Source: Streptomyces europaeiscabiei (GTDB lineage Bacteria; Actinomycetota; Actinomycetes; Streptomycetales; Streptomycetaceae). From it: 64,000 bases of DNA. Position 1 is the first letter of the stretch, and every line of letters starts with the position of its first letter. Of this stretch, positions 43,031 to 53,370 are shown one piece after another. Under the pieces are notes generated by a model, which saw only the letters and a program-made list of their open reading frames with translations, made no database searches and was not told the origin of the DNA. Where the stretch lies: the NCBI RefSeq assembly GCF_036346855.1, contig NZ_CP107841.1, forward strand, positions 6,514,001 through 6,578,000. The letters run 5' to 3'. Both the position numbers and the translations under genes were made by a program.

Positions 43031-44215
43031 ATGGAACGCCGCACCATCGAACCCCGGCCGGGCTGGCAGGAGACCGTCGAGGAGCAGGGGCTCATCTACC
43101 CGCTGACCCGCCACCCGGACGGTTCCCTGCGCCCGTACTGGGACGAGAGCGCGTACTACGTCTTCTCGCTTCCCGAGGTCGAGGCGCTGGAGGAGGTCGT
43201 CGAGGAACTGCACGGCATGTGCCTGGCGGCGGCCGCGCACATCGTCGAGCAGGACCACTTCGCCGACCTTGGCATCACCGACCCGCGCCTCGTCGGCCTC
43301 GTCGCCGAGGCATGGCGACGACGGGCCGAACTGCCGTCCGTGTACGGCCGCTTCGACCTCCGCTACGACGGGACCGGCCCGGCCAAGCTGCTGGAGTACA
43401 ACGCCGACACCCCGACCTCGCTCGTCGAGGCGGCCGGCCCCCAGTGGTTCTGGATGGAGGAACGCTTCCCGGGCGCCGACCAGTGGAACTCCCTCCACGA
43501 ACGCCTCGTCGACGCCTGGAAGAAACAGTCCCCCCTCCTCCCGCCGGGCAGCCCCCTCTACTTCGCGCACTCCGCAGGCGACGAACTCGGCGAGGACCTG
43601 ATGACGGTCGCCTACCTGAAGGAGACCGCCGAACAGGCCGGCCTCGACACCGACTGGATCTCCATGGAGGACATCGGCTGGGACCGCCTTTCCGACCGCT
43701 TCGTCGACAAGAAGCTCCGCTTCATCCGCAGCGTCTTCAAGCTCTACCCCTGGGAGTGGCTGACCACCGACCGCTTCGCCCCTCACGTCCTCGCCACCCT
43801 CGACAACGGCGGTGGCACCGGGACCACGATGTGGATCGAACCCGCCTGGAAGATGCTCCTCAGCAACAAGGCTCTCCTCGCCGTCCTCTGGGAGCTGTAC
43901 CCCGGTCACCCCAACCTCCTCCCCGCCTATCTCGACGGCCCCCGCGAACTGGCCACCACCGCCGGCTATGTCGCCAAGCCCCTCCTCGGCCGCGAGGGCG
44001 CCGGCGTCACCCTCCACGAACCGGGCGCCGACCCCGTCCTCCGTGAAGAGCCCTGCTGCTACCAGGAGTTGGCCCCGCTCCCGACCTTCGACGGCCACCA
44101 CGTCGTCCTCGGCGCCTGGGTCGTCGAGAGCGAGTCGGCGGGCCTCGGCATCCGGGAGTCCTCGGGTCTGGTCACGGACGAGTACGCCCGCTTCCTCCCG
44201 CACGTGATCCTCTAG
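43031..44215 (+). CDS. Glutathionylspermidine synthase-like ATP-grasp ligase
   Basis: A 394-residue protein of the GspS synthetase family. It begins MERRTIEPRPGWQETVEEQG, has YDGTGPAKLLEYNADTPTSL (substrate and metal residues Glu and Asn), WIEPAWKMLLSNKALLAVLW and the ATP-grasp end KPLLGREGAGV. Length suits the stand-alone synthetase domain as in E. coli YgiC/YjfC, lacking the amidase half of true Gsp synthetase. Streptomyces makes mycothiol instead of glutathione, so the product is not glutathionylspermidine; an amide bond to another peptide or amine is likely. It is in an operon with the lipoprotein gene 21 bases upstream. Confidence 0.87.
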   Translation: MERRTIEPRPGWQETVEEQGLIYPLTRHPDGSLRPYWDESAYYVFSLPEVEALEEVVEELHGMCLAAAAHIVEQDHFADLGITDPRLVGLVAEAWRRRAELPSVYGRFDLRYDGTGPAKLLEYNADTPTSLVEAAGPQWFWMEERFPGADQWNSLHERLVDAWKKQSPLLPPGSPLYFAHSAGDELGEDLMTVAYLKETAEQAGLDTDWISMEDIGWDRLSDRFVDKKLRFIRSVFKLYPWEWLTTDRFAPHVLATLDNGGGTGTTMWIEPAWKMLLSNKALLAVLWELYPGHPNLLPAYLDGPRELATTAGYVAKPLLGREGAGVTLHEPGADPVLREEPCCYQELAPLPTFDGHHVVLGAWVVESESAGLGIRESSGLVTDEYARFLPHVIL

Positions 44216-44260
44216 CGCGCCCCGAGAGGCGCAGGGAACTGCGCGACCAGCCGAAACGGA
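44213..44260 (-). repeat. Streptomyces interspersed repeat, copy C (variant)
   Basis: Reverse-strand core TCGCGCAGTTCCCTGCGCCT with the adjacent GGTTTCGGC-like arm, starting at the stop codon of the GspS-like gene. One base differs from copies A and B. Confidence 0.6.
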
Positions 44261-44369
44261 GCCGCAGACCGCTGCCGACGCTTCCGAAACGGCTGCCCGA
44301 GCGCAGCGGCGTCGTTCGTATGGTGGACGCCCGGGTCCGGGCGTCCACGGCGACCGATAGGGTGATCAG

Positions 44370-44448
44370 CGGGCCGTGACTGGCGCGCTGGGATGGGACG
44401 GACCATCGGGGAGCGGCTCGGGAAGATGAGTGCCGTGCGCCTGGGCCG
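44370..44448 (+). promoter_or_regulatory. ZTP (pfl) riboswitch upstream of glyA
   Basis: The leader contains the conserved blocks of the pfl motif in order: GGGCCGTGACTGGCG (44371-44385), then ATCGGGGAGCGG (44405-44416), and GTGCCGTGCGCCTGGGC at the 3' side (44430-44446), about 40 bases before the start codon. ZTP riboswitches sense the purine/folate stress signal ZTP/ZMP and commonly control glyA, folD and purine genes. The gene downstream fits exactly. Confidence 0.8.
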
Positions 44449-44484
44449 TACCGTGAACGCTGAACGCAACGTCCGGAGGTCCCC

Positions 44485-45933
44485 ATGTCAGCCGAGCCCC
44501 TCTCCCACGAGTCCACCGCCTTCCGTGCCGCCCTCGATGTGATCCGCGCCGTCGAGCCGCGTGTGGCCGACGCCATCGGCCAGGAGGTCACCGACCAGCG
44601 CGAGATGCTCAAGCTGATCGCCTCCGAGAACTACGCCTCCCCGGCCACCCTCCTGGCCATGGGCAACTGGTTCAGCGACAAGTACGCCGAGGGCACCGTC
44701 GGCCGCCGCTTCTACGCCGGCTGCCGCAACGTCGACACCGTCGAGTCACTCGCCGCCGAGCACGCCAGGGAACTCTTCGGCGCCCGCCACGCCTACGTCC
44801 AGCCGCACTCCGGCATCGACGCCAACCTCGTGGCCTTCTGGTCCGTCCTCGCCGACCGCGTCGAGGTCCCCTTCCTGGAGAAGAGCGGCGTCCGCCAGGT
44901 CAACGACCTCTCCGAGGCCGACTGGGCCGAACTCCGCCAGGCCTTCGGCAACCAGCGCATGCTCGGCATGTCCCTGGACGCCGGCGGCCACCTCACCCAC
45001 GGCTTCCGCCCGAACATCTCCGGCAAGATGTTCGACCAGCGCTCCTACGGAACCGACCCCGCCACCGGCCTCATCGACTACGAGGCCCTGCGCGCCTCCG
45101 CCCGTGACTTCAAGCCGCTGATCATCGTCGCCGGCTACTCCGCCTACCCCCGTCTCGTGAACTTCCGGATCATGCGCGAGATCGCCGACGAGGTCGGCGC
45201 CACGCTGATGGTGGACATGGCGCACTTCGCGGGCCTCGTCGCCGGCAAGGTCCTCACCGGCGACTTCGACCCGGTGCCGCACGCCCAGATCGTCACCACG
45301 ACCACCCACAAGTCGCTGCGCGGCCCGCGAGGCGGCATGGTCCTGTGCGACGACTCCCTCAAGGACCAGGTCGACCGCGGCTGCCCGATGGTCCTCGGCG
45401 GCCCCCTCCCGCACGTCATGGCCGCCAAGGCCGTAGCCCTCGCCGAGGCCCGCCGGCCCGCCTTCCAGGACTACGCCCAGCGCATCGTCGACAACTCCCG
45501 CGCCCTCGCCGAGGGCCTGATGCGCCGGGGCGCCTCCCTGGTCACCGGCGGAACCGACAACCACCTCAACCTGATCGACGTCGCCACCTCCTACGGTCTC
45601 ACCGGCCGCCAGGCCGAGGCCGCACTGCTCGACTCCGGCATCGTCACCAACCGCAACGCCATCCCGGCCGACCCCAACGGCGCCTGGTACACCTCAGGCA
45701 TCCGCATCGGTACGCCCGCGCTGACCACGCGTGGTCTGGGCACCGCCGAGATGGACGAGGTCGCCGGCCTGATCGACCGTGTCCTCACCACCACGGAGCC
45801 CGGCACCACCAAGTCCGGCGCCCCCTCCAAGGCCCAGCACATCCTCGACGCGAAGGTCGCCGACGAGATCTCCCGCCGTGCCACCGACCTCGTCGCCGGC
45901 TTCCCGCTGTACCCGGAGATCGACCTCGGCTGA
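44485..45933 (+). CDS. glyA: Serine hydroxymethyltransferase
   Basis: A 482-residue PLP enzyme that converts serine and THF to glycine and 5,10-methylene-THF. The PLP lysine is in [14 protein letters not shown]; other marks are [35 protein letters not shown] and the C-terminal [13 protein letters not shown]. About 60 residues longer than the E. coli enzyme, with an insertion after [20 protein letters not shown] typical of the longer actinobacterial form. ATG 44485 follows CCGGAGG. A ZTP riboswitch lies upstream, so the gene should rise when 10-formyl-THF is short. It feeds folD and the purN/purH reactions. Confidence 0.96.
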   Translation: MSAEPLSHESTAFRAALDVIRAVEPRVADAIGQEVTDQREMLKLIASENYASPATLLAMGNWFSDKYAEGTVGRRFYAGCRNVDTVESLAAEHARELFGARHAYVQPHSGIDANLVAFWSVLADRVEVPFLEKSGVRQVNDLSEADWAELRQAFGNQRMLGMSLDAGGHLTHGFRPNISGKMFDQRSYGTDPATGLIDYEALRASARDFKPLIIVAGYSAYPRLVNFRIMREIADEVGATLMVDMAHFAGLVAGKVLTGDFDPVPHAQIVTTTTHKSLRGPRGGMVLCDDSLKDQVDRGCPMVLGGPLPHVMAAKAVALAEARRPAFQDYAQRIVDNSRALAEGLMRRGASLVTGGTDNHLNLIDVATSYGLTGRQAEAALLDSGIVTNRNAIPADPNGAWYTSGIRIGTPALTTRGLGTAEMDEVAGLIDRVLTTTEPGTTKSGAPSKAQHILDAKVADEISRRATDLVAGFPLYPEIDLG

Positions 45934-45951
45934 CCCATTCAGCGCCGCCGG

Positions 45952-46701
45952 TCAGGCATCCAGCAGCTCCTGACGGGGCTCCCGCGGCGGTCCGGACTCG
46001 TGCCGGGCCGCCGCGCGGCGCAGCCAGAGCGTGGCCCCTCCGGAGCCGAGGAGCAGGCCCAGGGCCAGGGCGGGTATCGCCCAGCGGGCCAGGTCGGTCG
46101 GATCGGGTGCGTCTGCCCCGGCCCGTGCGTCGGCGGCCGTCTCGACGGCGTCGGCCCGAGCCCCTGAGAGCGCGTCGGCCGAGGACGGTTCGCCCGGCTC
46201 CGGGCTGCCGGAGGCCTCGCCCAGCACCCCGAGTCCTTGAAGCAGCGTGCGCAGCTCCTCCGACTGCTTCGCCTTGTGCCAGATGCCTTCGCCCGAAGCA
46301 CCGGTGCCCTTCGCGACGTCCAGGTCCGTGTGGATCCAGACGTCCTTGGTGTCGGGCGATGCCGTATACAGCTCGTCCACCCGCCAGGGCCTCCCACCGG
46401 GGAACATCCACGTCACGGTGACCATGTCGCTGATCCTCTCTCCGAATGTGTCCCCCCTTGCCCACTCCGGAGCCTCCTCCCGGTTCCCGTCGAACGCGGA
46501 GTCCTCAGGGGCCAGGAGCCTCCCCAGAAATTCGTACTGCTTCTCCGTGCCGTACAGCGAAGCCGTCCGCTGACTGGTCGGTGAGACCAGCAGCACGCTG
46601 GTCGGCCCGCCCGCGGCCGAGGGCGGCGCCCCCAGCAGGAGCAGGGCCAGAGCGGTCATCAACCCGCCTACCGCCGCCGCCAGTTGTCGCAGTCCACGCA
46701 T
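45952..46701 (-). CDS. Exported protein with C-terminal membrane anchor
   Basis: A 249-residue protein. An N-terminal signal peptide (GLMTALALLLLGAPPSAAGG) is followed by a globular part with SVLLVSPTSQRTASLYGTEK, VTVTWMFPGGRPWRVDELY and DVWIHTDLD, a Gly/Ala/Glu linker, and a C-terminal span (WAIPALALGLLLGSGGATLW) with basic tail. ATG 46701 (MRGLRQLAAAVGG) has GGGGGTG upstream and gives a normal signal peptide; a start at 46752 is the alternative. It follows the anti-sigma gene by 100 bases on the same strand, so it may belong to that regulon. Function unknown. Confidence 0.75.
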   Translation of the reverse strand: MRGLRQLAAAVGGLMTALALLLLGAPPSAAGGPTSVLLVSPTSQRTASLYGTEKQYEFLGRLLAPEDSAFDGNREEAPEWARGDTFGERISDMVTVTWMFPGGRPWRVDELYTASPDTKDVWIHTDLDVAKGTGASGEGIWHKAKQSEELRTLLQGLGVLGEASGSPEPGEPSSADALSGARADAVETAADARAGADAPDPTDLARWAIPALALGLLLGSGGATLWLRRAAARHESGPPREPRQELLDA

Positions 46702-46801
46702 CCGACACCCCCGATCGATCCCGGTGCGGCCCGTCCGCACTCGCGGTGTCATTCCTGGTACACCGCTCGAACCGCCGGGGTTCCCACCCCGGCGGGACCG
46801 A

Positions 46802-47765
46802 TCAACCCAATGACTCCGCGATCTCCCGCGCCCGCGCCTTCGACGCCACGCCCTCCAGCCGCAGCGTGAACGTGTCGTCGTGGACCCACAGCAGGGTGGG
46901 CCCCGCCGTGCGCTCGGAGCGGGTGAAGCGGGATCCGTCCTCGGAGGTCATCCAGAAGCGCAGGAGGTGCGGCTCGGGGAACCACAGCGCGCCGGGGTAC
47001 GTGCTTCTGCTCAGCTCGACCCACTCGACGGCCTGCTCACCCGCCACGGTCTTGCCGTACTCGGGTGCCAGCCGGGCCGCGTACTCGTCGAGCCGGACGG
47101 TGTGCCCCCGCTCGTCCCAGCACAGGGTGATCACGAAGCGGTCCTTCGGCGCCCGTGTCACGGACACCGCGTCCGGGGCACCCAGCGCGCCCGGCACCAG
47201 CGGGGCGAACCCCGCCCGTCGCCCGGCCTCGGCGAGCGGGACCGGGTCCGGGCAGCCCGGCACCTGGGGACCGGGCGAAGGCGTCGCCGACGGGTCGTAC
47301 CGCACCTCGACGCCGCCGAAGTGGAACCAGTCCGCCACCGCCGCCCGCACCGGGGGCGTGAGGACGAGCACGGTGAGCAGCCCGCACAGCGCGGCCGTCA
47401 GCGCGCGTCGGCGGAACACCGCCCACCGGCGCACCGCCCGCAGCCACTCCCCGGCCCCCGGCGGATCGGCCACCGGGCTCGGCACTCTCCCCCACTGCCC
47501 GGAGGGCGTGGGTGGTACCCCCACGGCGAGTATCTGCTGCAGGACCCGCTCGACCATGGTCTCGTCCCCGTCGGCCCCCGGCCGGTCCAGTGCCCGCCCG
47601 AGCGCCCGCAACTCCTCGGGCAGCCGGGCGTCACGACCCTCACCCTCCGTGATCTCCCGGTCCCGGTACTCGTACCTGTCCGGCCTGTCCGGCCTGTCCG
47701 CCCTGTCCGCCCTGTCCGCCCTGTCCGGCCTGTCCGGCCTGTCCGGCCTGTCCGCCCTGTCCGGC

Positions 47766-47782
<17 letters not shown>
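46802..47782 (-). CDS. Membrane protein paired with an ECF sigma factor (anti-sigma candidate)
   Basis: A 326-residue protein. The start has a run of about ten Pro-Asp-Arg or Ala-Asp-Arg triplets, then a cytoplasmic region to about residue 130, one span (ALTAALCGLLTVLVLTPPVR) and an outside domain of about 170 residues with two Cys (PGCPDPVPL, TLCWDERG). Its start overlaps the end of the ECF sigma gene by 17 bases, the classic arrangement of an anti-sigma factor. No zinc-type HxxxCxxC motif is seen, so it would be a non-ZAS anti-sigma. The outer domain may sense an envelope signal. Confidence 0.78.
47675..47766 (-). repeat. 9-bp tandem repeat (CCTGTCCGG)n
   Basis: About ten copies of CCTGTCCGG/CCTGTCCGC near the start of the anti-sigma candidate gene, reaching the overlap with the sigma gene. 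Copy changes are in frame. Confidence 0.92.
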
Positions 47783-49500
<1,718 letters not shown>

Positions 49501-49682
49501 GCCGCTCCGCCTCTGCCCCAGAGCGCCGATCGCACCACCCGTCGCACCACCGACAGCGCCGCACATCACTCCCGCTGCGCCTGCCCGGAACACCGCCGTG
49601 GCCGTACAGTCGATAGCCGGTGCGACGGACCGCGCCCTGCAAGGACTACGACAACTCGCATGACACGACGACAGGAGACGAC

Positions 49683-50279
49683 GTGGGGACCGTAACGATC
49701 GGCGTGTCGATCGCGGTCCCGGAGCCCCACGGCAGCCAGCTCCAGGAGCTGCGCGCGGGCTTCGGCGACGCCGCGGCTCACGGCATCCCCACCCATGTCA
49801 CGCTGGTGGGGCCGACCGAGGTCGAGGCCACCACGCTGCCGGAGATCGAGACGTACCTCACCGAGGTCGCGGCGGCCGGTCGGCCCTTCCCGATGCGACT
49901 GTCCGGCACGGGAACATTCCGCCCGGTGTCACCCGTCGTGTTCGTGCGGGTCGTGGAGGGGTCCGAGGCCTGCACCTGGCTGCAGGAGCAGGTGCGGGAC
50001 CCCTCGGGCCCGGTGGCGCGGGAGCTGAACTTCCCGTACCACCCGCATGTCACCGTGGCGCACGGCATCGCCGAGGAGGCGATGGACCGGGCGTTCGAGG
50101 AGCTCGCCGCGTACGAGGCCCAGTGGCCCTGCACCGGGTTCGCGCTCTACGAGCAGGGTCCCGACGGGGTCTGGCGCAAGCTGCGCGAGTTCACGTTCGG
50201 AGGGTCGGTCGTCCCGCCGCAGGCGGGGGCGCCGGTGGGGGACACGGCGACGCTGCCGCTGGGTGGAGCGGGCGCCTGA
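49683..50279 (+). CDS. 2'-5' RNA ligase-family (2H) protein
   Basis: A 198-residue protein of the 2H phosphoesterase superfamily. The two HxT motifs are HVTLVGPTE (about residue 39) and HPHVTVAHGI (about 121). Such proteins cleave or join 2'-5' RNA bonds or act on cyclic phosphates, but the substrate in Streptomyces is unknown. GTG 49683 has AGGAG 6 bases upstream and opens MGTVTIGVSIAVPEPHG. It follows trpS in the same direction after about 180 bases. A Streptomyces interspersed repeat lies after the stop. Confidence 0.86.
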   Translation: MGTVTIGVSIAVPEPHGSQLQELRAGFGDAAAHGIPTHVTLVGPTEVEATTLPEIETYLTEVAAAGRPFPMRLSGTGTFRPVSPVVFVRVVEGSEACTWLQEQVRDPSGPVARELNFPYHPHVTVAHGIAEEAMDRAFEELAAYEAQWPCTGFALYEQGPDGVWRKLREFTFGGSVVPPQAGAPVGDTATLPLGGAGA

Positions 50280-50326
50280 CAGCTCGGGGATTCGGGCTGT
50301 CCGGCGGGTGCGGGCGCGCGGAGGAT

Positions 50327-50362
50327 GCTCGCGCGGTTCCCCGCGCCCCCGAAAAGCGAGGT
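50327..50362 (+). repeat. Streptomyces interspersed repeat, copy D (variant)
   Basis: GCTCGCGCGGTTCCCCGCGC followed by CCCCGAAAAGCGAGG, a diverged copy of the element at 13327, between two convergent genes. Confidence 0.6.
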
Positions 50363-50373
50363 GCCCCGCCCTC

Positions 50374-51129
50374 TTAGAGCGGCAGGCGGCGGAACACCGC
50401 CCTCGGTACATGCCTCAGGGCTGCCATCACCAGACGCAGCGAACCCGGGACCCAGACCGTCTCCGAGCGCCTTCGCAACCCCAGTTCGATGGCGGCGGCC
50501 ACCGCCTCCGGGGTCGTCGCGAGGGGGGACTCCGGCCGGCCCGCCGTCATGCTCGTGCGGACGAAGCCGGGGCGGACGAGCATGACGTGGGCGCCGGTGC
50601 CGTGCAGGGCGTCGCCGAGGCCCTGGGTGAAGGTGTCGAGGCCGGCCTTGCTGGAGCCGTAGATGAAGTTGGAGCGGCGGGCGCGCTCGGCGGCGACGGA
50701 GGACAGGACGACGAGGGAGCCGTGGCCCTGTGCCTGGAGGGCGCGCCCGCAGACCAGGGCGGACGAGACGGCGCCCGTGTAGTTGGTCTGGGCGACGCGC
50801 GCGGCGGCCACCGGGTCGCGTTCGTCGTTCGCCTGGTCGCCGAGTACGCCGAAGGCGAGGAGGACCATGTCGATGTCGCCCTCGGCGAAGACCTTGCCGA
50901 GGATCGCCTCGTGGGACTCGGGGTCGAGCGCGTCGAAGGTGATGGTGTGGGTCTCCGCGCCGAGTCCACGCAGGTGGACGGCCGCGTTCTCCAGTTCCTG
51001 CGAGGGGCGCCCCGCCAGCCACACCGTGCGGGTGCGGCGGGCGATCAGACGGCGTGCCGTGGCCAGCGCGATGTCCGACGTACCGCCGAGGATCAGCAGG
51101 GACTGGGGGGTGCCGAAGGCGTCCTTCAT
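50374..51129 (-). CDS. dprE2: Decaprenylphosphoryl-2-keto-ribose reductase-like SDR
   Basis: A 251-residue short-chain dehydrogenase. The NAD loop is LILGGTSDIALATARRLIAR, the catalytic Ser is in VVLSSVAAERARRSN and the Tyr/Lys pair in FIYGSSKAGLDTFTQGL. The variant GGTSDIA loop and pairing with a DprE1-like gene point to DprE2, which reduces the keto intermediate made by DprE1 to give polyprenylphosphoryl-arabinose. Length is right (about 254 in mycobacteria). It starts 97 bases after the dprE1 stop on the same strand. A Streptomyces interspersed repeat follows its stop. Confidence 0.88.
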   Translation of the reverse strand: MKDAFGTPQSLLILGGTSDIALATARRLIARRTRTVWLAGRPSQELENAAVHLRGLGAETHTITFDALDPESHEAILGKVFAEGDIDMVLLAFGVLGDQANDERDPVAAARVAQTNYTGAVSSALVCGRALQAQGHGSLVVLSSVAAERARRSNFIYGSSKAGLDTFTQGLGDALHGTGAHVMLVRPGFVRTSMTAGRPESPLATTPEAVAAAIELGLRRRSETVWVPGSLRLVMAALRHVPRAVFRRLPL

Positions 51130-51226
51130 GACAGCTCCTGGGTGTGGGGACAGGGGGGTTTTCGGGGGCTTCCGCCGGTCTGCGGCCGGGGTTCCGTCCG
51201 TCTTCAGCCGGTTGTCGCGGGTGTCT

Positions 51227-52684
51227 CTACAGCCCCAGGCGGCGGGCCAGGTCCGACACGAAGACCCCGCCCGGGTCCAACTCCCGCCTCAGTGCGCGGA
51301 ACTCGGGCAGCCGGGGGTACATCGCGGCCAGTAGTTCGGGGCGCAGACGGGCGTCCTTCGCCAGGTAGACGCGCCCGGCGGCGGCCGCGACCTCCTCGTC
51401 GAGCGTGTCCAGGAAGGCGCCGAGGCCGGGCAGGCCCGCCGGGATGTCCAGGGCGAGGGTCCAGCCGGGCATCGGGAAGGACAGCCAGCCGGGGTCGCCC
51501 TCGCCGAACCGCTTCAGGACGGCGAGGAACGAGGAGCAGCGGCGCGCCGAGATCCGGTCCACGACCCGGCGAAGGGCCTCCTCGTGGCCGTACCCGACGA
51601 CGAACTGGTACTGGACAAAACCGGACCGGCCGTAGATCCGGTTCCAGTGCGGGACCCCGTCGAGGGGGTGGAAGAAGGCGGAGATCCGCTGCAGTTCGCC
51701 GGTGCGGGCGTGGGGGGCCCGGCGGTACCAGAACTCGTTGAAGAGGCCCACGGTCGTACGGCCGAGGAGGCCTTCCGGGACGAAGGCGGGGGCGGCCGGG
51801 AGCCGGTGGGTGCGGAATTCCAATGGACTGGTCGGTGCGTCTCGCCGGAGTGCGCCCCTGCGCGGGAAGTGCCGTCCACGCGCGCGCGTGGAGGGCGATC
51901 TCGGCGGCTCCAGCGCTGCCAGGGGCGCGTGGTCGCCGCGGGTGAGGACCGCGCGGCCCGTCGACGCGCCCCGGGCGAGCAGGTCGATCCAGGCGACGGA
52001 GTAGCGGTAGTGGTGGTCGGTGGCCGTGAGGCGGGCGAGGAGGTCGTCGAGGTCGCGGGCGCGTTCGGTGTCGACGGACATCCAGGACGTCTCCACGGGC
52101 AGGAGCCGTACGGTCGCGGTGAGGATGACGCCGGTCAGGCCCATGCCGCCGGCGGTGGCGTCGAAGAGGGGGGTGCCGGGGACGGCCGTACGGATCTCGC
52201 CGTCCGCCGTCAGCAGTTCGAGGGACAGGACGTGTCGGGCGAACGACCCGGAGACGTGGTGGTTCTTGCCGTGGATGTCGGCCGCGACGGCGCCGCCGAC
52301 GGTCACCTGGCGGGTCCCGGGGGTCACCGGAACGAACCAGCCCAGGGGGAGCAGCACCTGCATCAGCCGGTGCAGCGAGACGCCCGCGTCGCACAGGACC
52401 GTGCCGCCCTCCGCGTCGATGGCGTGCACCCGGTCGAGCCCCGTCATGTCGAGGACGGTCCCGCCCGCGTTCTGTGCCGCGTCCCCGTACGCCCGCCCCA
52501 GCCCCCGGGCGATCCCGCCGCGCGCCCCGCACGCCCGTACGACGGCCGCGGCCTCGTCGTACGTACGCGGGCGGAGCAGTCGGGCCGCGGTCGGGGCGGT
52601 GCGGCCCCAGCCGGTGACGGGAACGGCGCGGCCGGGGCTCGGGGGTTCGGGAGCCGGAGGGGCTGCGGTGGCGTCGGCTGGCAT
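51227..52684 (-). CDS. dprE1: Decaprenylphosphoryl-ribose oxidase-like FAD enzyme
   Basis: A 485-residue FAD-linked oxidoreductase of the PCMH/ALO type. FAD-binding marks are GGIARGLGRAYGDAAQNAGG near residue 55 and VGGAVAADIHGKNHHVSGSF near 130. The C-terminal half has FVQYQFVVGY and ends ELDPGGVFVSDLARRLGL. It fits DprE1, which oxidises the ribose of polyprenylphosphoryl-ribose. In the segment LSFPMPGWTLALDIP, Ala411 aligns with the Cys of mycobacterial DprE1 (C387 in M. tuberculosis, by memory) that benzothiazinones attack, so this enzyme should resist them. First gene of the minus arm, divergent from a phosphatase gene. Confidence 0.9.
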   Translation of the reverse strand: MPADATAAPPAPEPPSPGRAVPVTGWGRTAPTAARLLRPRTYDEAAAVVRACGARGGIARGLGRAYGDAAQNAGGTVLDMTGLDRVHAIDAEGGTVLCDAGVSLHRLMQVLLPLGWFVPVTPGTRQVTVGGAVAADIHGKNHHVSGSFARHVLSLELLTADGEIRTAVPGTPLFDATAGGMGLTGVILTATVRLLPVETSWMSVDTERARDLDDLLARLTATDHHYRYSVAWIDLLARGASTGRAVLTRGDHAPLAALEPPRSPSTRARGRHFPRRGALRRDAPTSPLEFRTHRLPAAPAFVPEGLLGRTTVGLFNEFWYRRAPHARTGELQRISAFFHPLDGVPHWNRIYGRSGFVQYQFVVGYGHEEALRRVVDRISARRCSSFLAVLKRFGEGDPGWLSFPMPGWTLALDIPAGLPGLGAFLDTLDEEVAAAAGRVYLAKDARLRPELLAAMYPRLPEFRALRRELDPGGVFVSDLARRLGL

Positions 52685-52772
52685 GCTCGCGACCGTATCG
52701 CCGCGTATGCGAAGGAATCGGGCGCGTCGGCCCGGCCGCTCTGCCGCCTCACCGAAATGGGTGATTAATGGG

Positions 52773-52824
52773 ATGTCGTTCTAGATTGCCGCAGCTCTCG
52801 GGCTGCCGCCTAGAAGAGTGACAT
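52773..52824. promoter_or_regulatory. Long imperfect dyad at the DPA-locus divergent promoter
   Basis: ATGTC (52773) with GACAT (52120+700 = 52820-52824), TTCTAG (52779-52784) with CTAGAA (52810-52815), and GCAGC (52791-52795) with GCTGC (52802-52806) nest around a short loop. The 3' arm includes the AGAAGAG that is the likely Shine-Dalgarno of the PAP2 gene, so the fold could hide it; as DNA it could be an operator. Confidence 0.5.
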
Positions 52825-52827
52825 CGC

Positions 52828-53370
52828 ATGGATGAAGTTGACGTCGTCGACGGCGTGCGCGGCCTGGACCGGCGGTTGCTCTCCGTGCTCCACGCCCGTG
52901 GCGCGGACCCGCGCGTCGCGGGCGCCGCGCGTGGACTGTCCTGGGCCGGGGAGCACGGCCTGCTGTGGCTCGCGGCCGGGCTCACGGGCGCCGCCGCCGA
53001 CCGGGAGCGGCGCGGAGCATGGCTGCGCGGCACGGCGCTGACCGCCGGGGCGCACCTGGCCAGCATGGGTGTCAAAAGAGTCGTACGACGGCCCCGCCCC
53101 GCACATGTCGAACCCCTGGTCCGCACGGCCGGACGGCACTCCTTCCCCAGCTCGCACGCGAGTTCGGCGGCAGCGGCGGTGGTCGTGGTGGCCCACGGGG
53201 CCTCGGGCGCCCCGCTCGTGCTCGCCGCCGCCGCGCCGCTCGCCGCCGCGATGTGTCTCTCCCGACTGGTCGTCGGCGTGCACTACCCGTCGGACGTGGC
53301 GGCGGGTGTGGCCCTCGGGGCGCTCACGGCGCGGCTCGGCGCACGCTGGGTGGTGAACGGCCATGGCTGA
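52828..53370 (+). CDS. PAP2-family phosphatase (decaprenyl-phosphoribose phosphatase position)
   Basis: A 180-residue integral membrane phosphatase. The three PAP2 motifs are KRVVRRPRP, SFPSSHASSA and SRLVVGVHYPSDV, all with catalytic residues present. Four or five hydrophobic segments surround them. In mycobacteria Rv3807c, next to ubiA and dprE1/2, is assigned removal of the 5-phosphate from decaprenylphosphoryl-5-phosphoribose; this gene has the same place. ATG 52828 is close to the dyad described. The stop overlaps the next gene by 8 bases, so the two are coupled. Confidence 0.88.
   Translation: MDEVDVVDGVRGLDRRLLSVLHARGADPRVAGAARGLSWAGEHGLLWLAAGLTGAAADRERRGAWLRGTALTAGAHLASMGVKRVVRRPRPAHVEPLVRTAGRHSFPSSHASSAAAAVVVVAHGASGAPLVLAAAAPLAAAMCLSRLVVGVHYPSDVAAGVALGALTARLGARWVVNGHG

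Noticed and set aside
42218..44203. 661-codon minus-strand open frame opposite the GspS-like gene
   Set aside because: Antisense shadow; the plus strand has lipobox and ATP-grasp motifs.
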